Of a stretch of 64,000 nt of DNA, positions 41,978 through 52,924 are shown in pieces. The DNA comes from Neoceratodus forsteri (lineage: Eukaryota; Chordata; Ceratodontiformes; Ceratodontidae): NCBI GenBank assembly GCA_016271365.2, contig CM028132.1:1188093001-1188157000 (forward strand), given 5' to 3'. The notes under the pieces were generated by a model. It ran no database searches, was not told the DNA's origin, and saw only the letters and a list, made by a program, of their open reading frames with translations. Position 1 is the stretch's first letter; each line of letters opens with the position of its first letter. The position numbers were made by a program, and so were the translations under genes.

Positions 41978-44820
41978 TCATCTGATACTTCCACTTTCTC
42001 TGTCTGTCCCACCCTCTCTTGAAGCCCTCAACTGTGGATCTCTGAACCAGCTCGCCAGGCAGTGCATTCCAAGGGTCCACCACCCTCTCAGTGAAAAAAC
42101 TCCTCCTCTTCCCCTCACCCTTCCACCTTCCAACTTCAAACCATGCCTTCTGGTGATACCTCCCTGCTTTAGTCTAAAGAGCCCCTCCATGTTTACCCTA
42201 TTTATTCCCTTGAGGTACTTGAAGACCTCAATCATGTCCCCCCTGTCTCTCCTCTCCTCCAATGAAAACAGGCAGAGCTCCTCAAGTCTGTCCTCATACG
42301 TCAAATCCCCTAGTCCTCGTATCATCCTAGTTGCCCTACACTGTACCCTCTCCAGGAGCTGTATGTCCGTCTTCAAGTGTGGTCTCCAGTACTGTACACA
42401 GTACTCAAGGTGTGGTCTAACCAGTCCATTGTACAGCGGCAGAATCACTTCCCTGCTCCTAGAGGTGATCCCCCTTACGATGCATCCCAACATCCTGTTT
42501 GCCTTGCTAGCCGCTGTCCTGCACTGCTCAGAGTTATTCATACATGCATCCACCATGACCCCTAGGTCTTTTTCTCCTGTTGAGGCCTCCAGCGCCTCCC
42601 CTGCCAGGGTGTACCTGTGTTTAGGGTTTCCCCACCCAGGATGTAACACCTTGCACTTGGTGATATTGAAATTTAATTTCCATGTGTGAGCCCAGCTTTC
42701 CAGGGTGTCCAGGTCCCCTTGCAGGGCCAACCTCCCCTCTTCCATCTCAACTACTGCTCCCATCTTGGAGTCATCAGCGAAGAGACTAATTTCACACCCT
42801 ATACCCTCCCTGATGTCCGATATGTATGCATTAAACAGTATCGGACCCAGGACCGAGCCCTGCAGTACCCCACTGCCGACCTCTCTAGGGTTCAAGAGCT
42901 CCCCACTGACCACTACTCTCTGGGTGTGTCCAGCTAGCCAGTTTTCAATCCATCTGACCATCAAAGGGCCTACTCCCAACCCCATCAGTTTCTCTACCAG
43001 ACCATTGTGGGGGACAGAGTCAAACACCTTGCTGAAGTCCAAGAATAATACATCCACAGGCTTTCCCCTGTCCAGTTCTGATGTTACCCATTCGTAGAAC
43101 TCCACAAGATTGGTTTGACATGATCTACCTGGCACAAACCCATGTAGCCGACTATCCAGACCTCCCACCTCCTCCCAAGTACACCCCCAATCGTTCCTTT
43201 AGTATACTCTCCGTTAATTTTCCCACCACTGAGGTCAAACTGATGGGTCTATAGTTACCTGGTACTTCCCTCGACCCCCCTTTATGGATTGGCACCACAT
43301 ATGCCTCTCGCCAATCCCTAGGTACCCTCCCTGTCTCAACCGACCTGTTGAAGAGCTCCACCAGGGGTGTAGCCAGTATGTCCGCCAATTCCCATAGTAC
43401 TCTCGGATGAATGCCATCCAGCGTAGGAGATTTGTCTTTCTTTAGGGCCTTGAGAGCTAACCTCACCCTTTCAGTGGAGATAGCATCATCCGTCCCCTCC
43501 ACCTTACTGGCCTTTTTATCCTTATCCTGATGTGACACCCCTGGGGTACCTCTCCCTCCCTCTTGCTCCATTTCTGTTGCTCCCCTGATCCCACTTACTG
43601 GTGCTTCTATCCCCATCGTGCCTTGCTTTGTAGATATCCCATCCCCCTCCCTAGTGAACACAGAGGCGAAGTACTCGTTTAATACCTCTGCTTGGTCCCT
43701 CGCCTCTTCCACCCACCCTCCTTCTGATCTCAATCTGCTGAGGTGGCCCTTAGTTTTTCTCCACTCCCCAATGTACCGGAAGAACCCCTTTTCCCCCTCC
43801 ATGTATCCCCTGTGCCAGCTGCTGCTCTTTACTGGACTTTGCCCCCTCATCATCCAGGTGACTTTTCTAGATGCAAGATGGTACATTTACTTATCCCTAT
43901 CCCCTCTTGTTGTTTTATATTTTTTGTAGGCCGCCTTCTTTTCTCTGACTGCTACCTGAATCTCATTGGACCACCAGCATGGTTTATGTGACCTTGCTCC
44001 CTTACGTTTCACCTTAGCGCAGGTCCTGACTGCCTCATGAAGGCCCCGTTTTATGACCTCCCACCTCTTTTCCACATTTGTCATTGATGTAATACCCTTC
44101 AAGTGATCCTTGAGAATATTTCCCATGCCCACAAAGTCTGCCCCCCTGAAGTCCACTGCCAGTGTCCTAGATCTCACCCCCCTTCCCCATGCTTATTTGA
44201 AACCAGACAGTATTGTGGTCGCTCCCAGTCAGGGGATCCTCTACAGCCAGGTCCCTTACCAGATCCCCATCTGCCAGAACCATGTCCAGGACATGCTTCT
44301 CCCTTGTGCGCTCCATCACATGCTGTGTTAAGAACACATCCTGGAAGTCGTCCAGCAGCCTCTGCTCCTTGGCCACCTTAGAGGCCATGGTTCTCCAGTT
44401 TGTACCTGGCATATTAAGGTCCCTCATCAACACCACTCCTTCCTCTTTTGGTCCACACTGGGCAATGATGTTGTCCAGCAAACCATCCTCCAGAACATCA
44501 CCCATCGCGGGGGGCCTATATACTACACTCAGCTTGACCTTACCTCCTGCTGGGGTTCGTAGGTGACCCATAAGGCCTCCACGTTTCCTCTGCTCTTCTA
44601 CCCTAGCAATTTCTATGTCATCTCTAATGAACATAGCCACTCCACCCTCTCGCCTCCTTTCTATCCTTCCTGAGCATAGTGTACCTCTCTGCACGCTTAG
44701 GTCCCAGTCATGGTTTTTGTTGGCCCACGCTTCTGTGACTGCCGCCACATCCACCCCCCGAACAGCATGGCCTGGAACTCTGGCAACTTGTTTCCCAAGC
44801 TCCTGCATTACCGACACCAC
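41978..44820 (-). pseudogene. CR1-F ORF2 (EN-RT) with a long open RT frame
   Basis: EN (44,820-44,167): VAAVTEAWANKNHDWDLS, GGVAMFIRDDIEIA, VVYRPPAMGDVLEDGLL, LMRDLNMPGTNW and LTGSDHNTVWFQIS. RT: KSPTLDGIHPRVLWEL, NYRPISLTSVVGKLTESIL (43,886-43,152), then a 396-codon frame (43,168-41,978). That frame has FLDFSKVFDSVPHNGL, SGVLQGSVLGPILFNAYISD, the catalytic LFADDSKMGA, LGVMVDACMNN, VRPHLEYCVQYWRPHLKTD, RATRMIRGLGDLTYEDRL and GDMIEVFKYLKGIN. At least three frameshifts remain, so it is not functional. Confidence 0.85.
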
Positions 44821-44996
44821 TCCCCACCCTCATCCTTGATCCCTTGTCGAACTCCCACCCAGGTTCGTTATACTTCCATCCTCCTCTGCTCCTCCTGAAA
44901 ACTCCACCCCCAGTCTGTTTCCCTCCCCTTTGGTTTGAAGGCTACTCCTCATCCAGAGGAGAGGGCTTCTGGTCAGCACCTCCCTTATCCCCCTCC

Positions 44997-45443
44997 TCAC
45001 AAGTTTAAACCCCACCTTTCTTGAATGTAGTCATCCATCCCCAGTTTAAGGACTTCCTTCCCTAATGGGGCAAGATGAAGCCTGTCCTTGGCATACAGTC
45101 CCTTATCCTCCCAAACTCCTTTCCAGTTTCCCAACACCCCCAACCCACCCTCTTCACCCCACTTCCTGAGCCAGTCATTAACCTCTGTGATCTTCAGTTT
45201 TTTCTCCACTGAGGCCTTTGGTACTGGCAATATCTCCAAAAAGGAAATGTTGCATCCATTATCCCGACAGACTCTGGCAAGTTCTTGTAACCTTGCTTGG
45301 ATTTCCAAAACGCTATTTCCCTCTAGATCGTTAGTTCCCAAATGCACCAGGAAATCCGGTTTCCTTCCGCAATCCCTAACCAGTTCGTACACCATGAACT
45401 TTGCTCTGTGCACTGTCAGCCCAGAGATACTCACTACCTTCAC
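44997..45443 (-). pseudogene. CR1-F ORF1, SGNH-esterase-like domain
   Basis: Open frame with VVSISGLTVHRAKF at the start, VHLGTNDLEGNSVLE (block III, conserved Asn-Asp) and, near the end, AKDRLHLAPLGKEVLKLG (block V with the catalytic-type D-x-x-H arrangement). These blocks define SGNH/GDSL hydrolases, a domain known from CR1 ORF1 proteins. The N-terminal GDS block is missing, so the copy is truncated or frameshifted before it. Confidence 0.75.
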
Positions 45444-45480
45444 CTGGCTATGACATCCACCCCCCTGTCCCTCCCACTTT

Positions 45481-47689
45481 GCGTTGGTGAAAATGAAATC
45501 CGAGATGTCGCTGGGGAAACTGAGGAATTCTGTGCCCTATTATGAATGTTGGCACCTGCTGGACTTGCCTAGGGGACTTGTGGAATCGACATGTGAAATC
45601 TATGTGATGTAAAAAGCAGGGGGGTGGGGTGGCAAGGACTGCATAAGTGGTCTGGGGGCTCGTGCCTATACAGAGGAGCCTGGAGTCTGTTGACAAACCC
45701 TGCCCATTTTGAGCTTTGTTGTTTTGTAACAAAAAATAGAATGGTATTTCCCCTATTTCACCTTGTTTCATTGTGCCCACTCGGGTAGCTGCGCCCAGAC
45801 ACCTGTACTTTTTAGAACTGTGTCTCCATAAGTAAATTTGTGTATTTCTGCTGGCCAGAATGTGGGAGGCCTAGAGCACATTAAATGCTAACGATGGTGG
45901 TGCGTCGAAGCCATATGTGGGCACAGGTGGTGAGGGAAAAGCCAGAGTAGTGAAGTGGGGACTGGAAAGTGACAATCTGTTATTTTCTCTCATTTCAGGA
46001 GGTGAACATACTGGGATTAATGCCCAAAGCATGGCACAGAACCCTCCCTCAGCGGACATCAAGATGCCTTTTCAACTGTTTAGGTGGCTATGGGAAATGG
46101 TGGAAACATCGACCACCGCCAGAGAACGCACTTCATGCAAATACAGAAGCCCCAATGTAGAGTCCATTCCTGTGTGTGCATGGTGCCATGAAGTGGGGCA
46201 GCAACCACAAGGATTACTGCCTCCCATTACCCCTCTGAGGTGGCAGAGCCACTCTGCTGCATATGTTGAATCTGAGGAGGATCTCTCAGAGGGATGGGAG
46301 AGGCTCTTTGCAGCTGCACGTCCCCAGGGAGGAAGCAGAAGCCACCACAGCAGTGGGAAAGATGGAGCCAACCCCCCCCCCAAGCTAGTGCAGCACTACC
46401 ACCCAGTGTTGTACAATCAAAGAGATCTAGCTCGAGTCAAGACCATAGCTCTCCAGTCCTTAAGGTGGCACCATTGCTTAAGTTGATGACCCCTGAGGAT
46501 TTTGGTACTCCTCAGAAGGAAAGCAAAATGAAACAGCCAAGTGCCACCAGAAGTTGTCACCACCCAGCCACCTGCTCCCTTGGGCACCTCACCAGAAATG
46601 TCAGCAGTCAGCAAGCCACCGAGTCCCTCACCTGTGGAGCCAGAGTCCAACCCCCCACTAGTGATAAGGCGTCAGTGGGTCACGATGGAAAGTCGTACAT
46701 GGATGTGGAGGCCATCTGAGAGGAGGAGTTGGAGAAAGGCTTCCCAGAGAACTATTACTCAGAGGTCCTGGCAATGCATGGGACCTCTATGTCATGTGGG
46801 ATTTCCTCTGCTAGGCCCCATAAGGAGGTCCCCAGGTGCAAAAGGGAGAGGGAGCAGTAGGAGTGTCAGTATCAGGAAGGTTTGTGGCTTCCTTCTGGCC
46901 AAGCACCCTGTACAACCATAAGGAGTTTGCCAGAGTGGTCCCAAGTGGAATGGATTGTTCAGAGGCAAATAAAACAAGACTACCTGCAATATGAGTACCC
47001 CTGCTTGTCGGAGTGAGTATGGGATATCATCAAATTGAAGAGGAGGGAATGGATATACCAGGTTGTCTTGCTGAAGATTTATAGGAAGCATAGCCTAGAT
47101 ACACATAGCCCAGCCATGTCATTGCAGAAAGCTCAGCGGGTCTCCAAATGGATTTGTGAGAATAGTGTTTGGGAAGGACTTACTTTAATGAAAAAGTATG
47201 TTCTGCTTCAGGACATAGAGGGAGGTAGATCAAGGTTTAGCGGGGAGGGCAGGGATTCTTATGGATGCCCATGCACCAAGCAAGACAGGCGTTACTATTT
47301 CAACCGCCGCTGAGCAGCTTGACAGCAGAGACCGAAAGCCAACCAGTCAGTGAACCACTCACTGAAGACTACAGATGGGTGAGTCCGTTCCTTTCTTAAT
47401 ACTGTCTGATATAGTGGACTAGCCGGTTGGTTTGAGACTTTTTACTTCATGTTTTAACATTTATAGTTACCTCTTGGTACATTTGATAATGACTGGTAAC
47501 TGGAGGCATACCGTTAAAATGGTGATTGCACTTGAGCGACTCACATATGAGTGACTCAAGTGCAGTGCTCGTTATGTTAGCAACCCTAAAAGGGTAGCAA
47601 CGGGTGAAGAGAAGGTGAATGGAAGGACAGGACGGGGGAACTGAAGAGGAGGGAAGTAATGTGACAGGTAGTGCAGCGAAAGGCTGCAG
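45481..47689 (+). other. ERV-like internal region, unclassified
   Basis: Sequence between CR1-F and R1 copy 2, inside the two LTR-like repeats. Open plus frames at 45,917-46,486, 46,541-46,921 and 47,035-47,313 could be gag-region remnants because of their place after the leader. I see no zinc knuckle, protease, RT or integrase motif. A small perfect-arm hairpin GCACTTGAG/CTCAAGTGC is at 47,526-47,565. Treated as undetermined. Confidence 0.35.
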
Positions 47690-48110
47690 AGCTGGTCGTG
47701 TAGCATGGTGGTGAGAGTGGCTGGGATTGGCTGGGAGCACCCCAGAGAGTGGGTCTTGTTTGGCCAGTGAAGAAGCGCGTAGGTGGGAGAGTCAGTCCCA
47801 AGGTGGGAGTGGGGGTGATTGCCCGCTCCTGCAGGAGCCCTTTGGTTTTTTGGAGAGGGGAGTCCAGAGACAGCATCCTGAGTGGACGTGGTGGTGGCCA
47901 TTACCTTTTAGACCCTGATGGGGGGTGACTCGCCCCTGGGGGGGGGGGAGAGAGACAGAGAGAGACCAAGCTTTTTGCTTGGCATCAGTGAGGGTGCACT
48001 GCCTAGTCCATGGCATAAACTTGAACTTGGGCCTCTCATCCATGGTGGGGCAGTCCACCACCATCATAAGACCTCTGTGGCCGACAGAGGCATGGGTACT
48101 TAAGACACAG
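47690..48110 (+). mobile_element. R1 interspersed repeat, copy 2
   Basis: Shares GGCTGGGAGCAC, GAGTCAGTCCCAAGGTGGGA, GGAGAGGGGA, GGCCATTACCTTT, CTTGGCATCAG and TGCCTAGTCCATGGCA with copy 1 at 22,905-23,385, in the same order and spacing. Borders are approximate. It lies in the internal part of the LTR element, so it may be a later insertion or a part of that element. Confidence 0.55.
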
Positions 48111-48268
48111 CCAGAGAAGTAAAAGGGGGTTAGCAACCAGGTATTAGGGGGTGCTAAGAGAATGCCCTTGCAGGTGTATGCCACCCGAGTTTATCTGGGA
48201 TCATAGATGCTTCAACTGAGTCGTGGGATGGATGTGGCCAGCATTGGATAAAGGAGATCAGGGTCATC

Positions 48269-48941
48269 TGGGCATGAGGCTGATCCCAGTCCCAATGATC
48301 TGAGTAAAAAAAAAAAGGAGAGAGAAAGCTTATCCCAATAATATTGAGAGCATAGACACCGGAGAGAGCTGTCTGTACTGAATGTGGGGAGAGCCAAGCT
48401 GCCTGGCATTCAGGGTATGTGCCAGAATACTGTACGGAGTGTGGGGAAAGACAAGCTGCCTGCCATATAGTCTACAGGTGTGACTACTGTACTGGCATGG
48501 GAGAAGCAAGGTTAATCTCTTTCTGGACCAGTGTAGGGATGCATTGTTATGCCTTATGGACTTTGCAGGTATGGATTTGAGACAGACAATGCGTGGATAC
48601 TGAGGTAGTAGACCCCATGGTCTCTGCCATACTGTTTTCCCCAATGGGTTGCTTGTCATCAAATTCTGGGCACTCCATGGAGTATTAATTTCAATATTAA
48701 AGGATCTTAATTTGTTCGTTATTTGCTGTTGTGATTTACTTGTGCGTGTTGCAGTTTGTTGTGTGCCTCTAACTAGCATTGCCTCCCAGCCCAGCACCCT
48801 GTGGAGTAACCAGAGCCCCGTTCCTGAAGAACTAAATGCAAGTCATCTCTTAAGTTTCCGGTTGTGGTTGCCCTCTCCCTATGGATATTCCACCATCCTA
48901 CCCCTAGACAACGGTTGGTGGGGGAGGCTAATGGGCTATAG
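48269..48941 (+). mobile_element. probable 3' LTR of the ERV-like element
   Basis: Uninterrupted 673 bp sister of the 5' LTR (starts TGGGCATGAG). Tandem 57 bp units begin at 48,374, 48,431 and 48,488. A purine-rich stretch (ATAAAGGAGATCAGGG, 48,249-48,264) lies just upstream and could be a polypurine tract. An ATTAAA-type signal occurs at about 48,698. Differences from the 5' LTR are many, so the element is old. Confidence 0.6.
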
Positions 48942-49770
48942 AAGAACTAGAGGAATGGGTTCTTAGGGAGAAAGAAGACACTGGGCTCGATTTTTCAAGT
49001 CAGAGAATGAGCAAGGAGCAAGCTGCATCAAAACTTACATCATTTCCAATTTTCTAATTCTGTTTGTGTTAAAAGCCGAACTGCCTGCGCCAAAGTGGCT
49101 TGTGTCAGGCTTGCTTCAAAAAAAATGGGTGCGCCACATCACAATGGGGCTTGCTAAAATGACACACCATCCCCCTTATTTTGGCATTTCTAAGATGGTA
49201 GCTGTCGACACTGCATCAAGGCCCACAGCAGGCAGGCAGAACAGACTATGATACTAGGAATGGCATTCCACTGCAAGAGTCCTGCATTGTAGATATTGTA
49301 ATACTGTCTCAAGGACTGCGGCATGTAAAATATTGCTTCCAGGGGCCATTTCATCTGCTGTAATTTGTTTTACTCAGCTTGCATCATTTTTCACTCTCTC
49401 TCACTCATGCATCATATTTTTGGCTCAACTTGCTTAAATTTTGTTCCATATCACTCCATGCATCGTATTTTTCACTCAATTTGAGGCATTCTTAGCTTGC
49501 TTCATTCTTACCCCATGTATGATATTTTTGATGCAGCAGTCCTCTTGCATCATTTTGGGGGACTTTGCCACAGAAAATGTTTTTCTTGCAAAATACAGCA
49601 CACAGTATTTGGCGCACTTGGATTTGACACAAGGTGGTTCTTTGACACACCTTGCGTCAATCTAAGGGCCCTTTGAAAATCTTGCCTATTGTGTGAATAA
49701 CAGAGATTTGATGGACAGAGGCAGATAACTGGGGATTAATCTGCAGGGATATAAGCTGTTTAGGAGGGAC
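48942..49770. other. unassigned; possible MITE at 48,980-49,690
   Basis: CTCGATTTTTCAAG at about 48,988 and an inverted CTTTGAAAATCTTG at about 49,671 form weak terminal repeats around about 700 bp. The interior repeats 'TTGCATCATTTTT'-like words many times (49,380-49,560). No TSD was recognised. Confidence 0.3.
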
Positions 49771-49781
49771 AGAAAAGGGAA

Positions 49782-50362
49782 GCAGGGCTGGCCTCGCCAG
49801 CACAGTGGTAGCGCTACCACCTGTAGCGCTGATAACCCGTGTTCAGGAACGAGCGCGGTGGGTCAGAGGGTCAGCCGGGGGGCAGGTAGGATGAGCATCC
49901 CACAGACAGCTCTCTTCCCCCGGGGGGGGGGGGTGGATTTCCAGCATGCCTGCAACTCCCAGTGGAGTCTGGGTGTGCAACAGCCAGGACCATTATTCAG
50001 TGAATAGAGGTGATGGCAGACATCTGCAAGTCAGGTATAGGAGCACACCTGACCCACACTGACATCATTGCATGTCTGTACCTCCTGGGGAAACTGAAGG
50101 AGGAAAATAACCTTGGTCTGGCCGCTTTGGGAAGCCCCTGGATCACTACCTAAATGATGCTCCAGGCATAAGCTTCGGCTGGAGCCTCAGGTGGATCTTG
50201 GTCTCTCTCCGTGGGGAGCCCTGCCGCTAGGGGCAAGCTGCGGGCCTCCCAGTCTGAGCAGCCTGAGGGGGGATGCTAGATGTGGGGTCCAGGCGCTAAA
50301 AGAGGGGGTAAATCCCCCACACATAGCACAAGAGTGATAAACAGAATTTGAAAAAAATAGGA
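49782..50362 (+). mobile_element. S1 SINE, copy 4, with TSD
   Basis: TSD AGAAAAGGGAA at 49,771-49,781 and 50,363-50,373. The 581 bp insert starts with the S1 head (GCACAGTGGTAGCGCTACC), has box-B-like GTGTTCAGGAACGAG and ends A-rich (TTTGAAAAAAATAGG). Length agrees with copy 3 (576 bp). Middle parts such as 'GAGTCTGGGTGTG' correspond to the other copies. Non-coding. Confidence 0.85.
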
Positions 50363-50373
50363 AGAAAAGGGAA

Positions 50374-50804
50374 AGATTAGATGTTGCTACGGTACTTACG
50401 TGAGGGAGATGTCACAATCATAAGAGGAACCAGAAATCAGTGGCACAGATAATTTAACAGAGACAATAGCAAAATTCCATATCAGAAAAAAATTAAGTGC
50501 TGTAGGCAGCGGCAAACATTCTACACACCCGGTCCCGAACCCTGTACGTGCTGCACCAGAGCTAGCCACCCACACCACCACACCACATGGCTAGCTTGGT
50601 GGCAGCGGGCACACCCGTCCCTCAAAACCCCTCCCCTGTCCCTCCCCTTCCCTTCGCTATTCCCCCCTTCCTGTTGACATCCACTACCCTCATATTCGTC
50701 TACAGTCCCTACCCTTGTAGGGTAGCCCAAGAGTATAGCGCCCAATATGAGTCGCCATTTTGACGTGGCACCCATATTCAGTCACTAAACTCACAGTATA
50801 CCTG
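50374..50804. other. unassigned; possible diverged S1 head on the minus strand
   Basis: On the minus strand 'GTACAGGGTTCGGGACCGGG' (about 50,557-50,538) looks like a box B, with a GTGGTG-rich stretch ahead of it. Too short and diverged to call a fifth S1 copy. Confidence 0.3.
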
Positions 50805-51100
50805 ATGGGTGATGTAGTTTTATTGAGAGAATTTGACCACAGTGACATAAATTGGCAATCAGGAACTGCGGGTAGCCTGGTAGTGACATATTTTGAAGAA
50901 AATATGAATGACTTTAACCTTTAACAGTATGTACAGCGGGAAACCAGGGAAGGGGCTGTTCTGGACCTTGCACTCGGCAGTATCGGGAATGATATAAAGG
51001 ACTATAGAACCTTGGAACCATTGGCAGGCAGTACTCATAACATAGTTAAGTTCTGGATTAATAACAAATTAGTAACAGAAATGGGGCAAACATTGTTTTA
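50805..51100 (+). pseudogene. CR1 endonuclease fragment
   Basis: The translation gives a degraded GDF-type block (REFDHSDINWQSGTAGS, about 50,827), REGAVLDLALGSIGNDIKD (about 50,953) and an STHNIVKFW block (about 51,035) corresponding to the catalytic SDH. Only this part of a CR1 ORF2 survives; one internal stop. Confidence 0.65.
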
Positions 51101-51427
51101 CAGTTAGAGAGCTAGAAGATACAATAGTATGTGTAAGGATTTAAGAGATTGGAATTAACAAAGCAATTTGATGGAAAACAAGCGTGAATGAACAATGGGG
51201 GTAGGTGAAAGGAACTGATAGTAAATTATATTCCAAACAGTGGTAGAAACTGGGGCTAACTCGGTTCTGGGAGTGAAACTGAAAGTCTGACTCAGCTGCA
51301 GGAGCAAAATGGGGAAGGACTGCTCCTGTATAAAATGTACCCCTCCCCCACCCCAGGCATGAAACAGACTACATGTAAAATTGCAACATTTAATGAGGAA
51401 ACATGTCCCAGAACCCTTGTTGGGTGT
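51101..51427. other. unassigned spacer
   Basis: No repeat border or frame recognised between the CR1 fragment and the hAT MITE. Confidence 0.4.
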
Positions 51428-51435
51428 GTTCAATC

Positions 51436-51936
51436 CAGGGCCAAGCCAACGACTTTAAGGGCCCTCCTGCAAAATATCTTGTGGAGCCTTTCCTCCCCAC
51501 CAAAAAGTGTAAAATAACCATTAACGCACATTAAATATTTATAGAGTAGGTTATTTTGTATCAGTCCCATTGTGCATCCGTAGTTTCTCCATGATACCCT
51601 CCCTCCACCTTGCTGGCACCAGGATCAAGGAACTGAACAATGTAATGTGTCCCTGCTCCTCCTGGGGACACCAGCACCAAGATCAGATATTTTGAATACC
51701 ACCCCCCCCCACCACGCTGTGAAACTGGAGTTGGAAATCTGCAGCACAGACTCCACTGCTGCCACTGCTGATGGCCATAGTTTCAAATGGAAAGCAATTT
51801 ATGAATAGAAAATTGCAAGTTTGTCTGTGACAATAAAAGGTTTTTTTTTTAATGCTGACCTCTAAGGCAGTGGGCCTTCTGAAAGTGCAGGGCCCTACTG
51901 CAACCGCATATCTTGCAACCCCCGGTCACGGCCCTG
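51436..51936. mobile_element. hAT-type MITE with 8 bp TSD
   Basis: Perfect 8 bp TSD GTTCAATC at 51,428-51,435 and 51,937-51,944. Terminal CAGGGCC and GGCCCTG, with further partial matching (GGGCCCT and GCAA...ATATCTTG blocks on both sides). 8 bp TSDs and CAGGG-type ends are hallmarks of hAT elements. The 501 bp interior has no transposase, so it is non-autonomous. Confidence 0.8.
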
Positions 51937-51944
51937 GTTCAATC

Positions 51945-52559
51945 CCACATGAAAAGTGGTGGGTTCCTCCAGTGAATATTTTTCCATTTCTTTTTTTTTC
52001 TTTTACTCAGCTTTATTCAGAAATATCATAGCAGTACAAGCAATTAGCATTGCTGGGGGGCGGGGGCGGGGGTAACAGAGTCCATCACCAGCACACCTCA
52101 GAATGTAAATATTTGCTCTTATGAATAAAAGATGACACTTGTACCTACATACATTATCATTACATCTATCCCCCCGTTGATGTTTTTCCACTTCTAATTC
52201 TGATTCTGAGACAAGCAAACTATAACAGAAAAGGTATAAAATGAATGTTGTTAAATGTGAGAGGCAAAGGTATGTAGTATAGGGATGTCCCTGTAGTATC
52301 ACTTACCCTGCCAGCTAAGGTCCCCTGCTGCTAATATTTGTAATTTTGTGTTAAGTCCTTAATTTACATTTTTAGTTTGCAGAGTTTCGGCAAATGCGGA
52401 AGTGGAGGTGGCTCCCTGAGAAGCCCGATCAAGCAGCACTAAGAATGATGGGAAAACTCCCCTTTTCAGTGATGTAAATCCTGCTACTGCGCTATTGAAC
52501 ACAGCAGGGAGTGGGTATGAGTTTTAAGTTTTTATACTTTTGGTGAGAGGGTTCATGTT
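51945..52559. other. unassigned; possible L1 3' end on the minus strand
   Basis: At 51,985-52,025 the minus strand reads AATAAAGCTGAGTAAAAG followed by a run of A, like a polyadenylated 3' end. No coding motif follows upstream. A G-rich run is at 52,054-52,072. Confidence 0.3.
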
Positions 52560-52564
52560 TAATT

Positions 52565-52720
52565 TAATTTATTTATTTTACCAGGGTAAGGCTTCATTAA
52601 GCAAGCTTATTTTCAAGGAGGTCCTGGGAAAGACAATAAACAGCACAATAATCATGATACATACATAGATATATATAGCCCAACAGTTAATAGTTTTTCA
52701 ATAAATACAGTTCCGTGCAT
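52565..52720 (-). mobile_element. LINE Y-type 3' end fragment
   Basis: Minus strand: CCCAGGACCTCCTTGAAAAT, AAGCTTGCTTAATGAAGC, CTTACCCTGGTAAAATAAAT. The last block matches the 3' terminus of LINE Y3 (CTTACCCGGTAA ... AAATAAATAAA at 55,541-55,585), so this is a 3'-end-only copy of the same or a related LINE. Confidence 0.6.
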
Positions 52721-52924
52721 TTATAAGAGAAAATAAGGGGTATATCATAACAGAGCAAACTAATGAAATGAAAATTCAGAAAAGCTTTAGAATATCTTTT
52801 GAAAATGATACAGTCATGGTCTTGCATTCAAATCCTGTACAAAAATGGGCTATATCAGGTAACAGTACTATAACACAAACATGTTTTTTTGCAAAGGTTT
52901 TTAATCATTGATGTACTGTAAATA

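Larger units (their letters stand above)
41828..45480 (-). mobile_element. CR1-F, nearly complete CR1 in the ERV leader
   Basis: The 3' end at 41,828-41,850 has AACATACT repeats. ORF2 covers about 44,820-41,978 and ORF1 about 45,443-44,997. The 5' end is uncertain (45,440-45,560). The flanks are the ERV leader (41,755-41,827) and the ERV internal region, so CR1-F inserted into the provirus. Its RT subfamily differs from D and E (SGVLQGSVLG-type block, GCEISLFADDSK). Confidence 0.8.

Noticed and set aside
41802..42689. 295-codon plus-strand open frame
   Set aside because: Antisense shadow of the CR1-F RT frame (43,168-41,978).
45917..46486. Calling a gag gene
   Set aside because: Position fits, but no matrix, capsid or zinc-knuckle motif is visible; left as undetermined.
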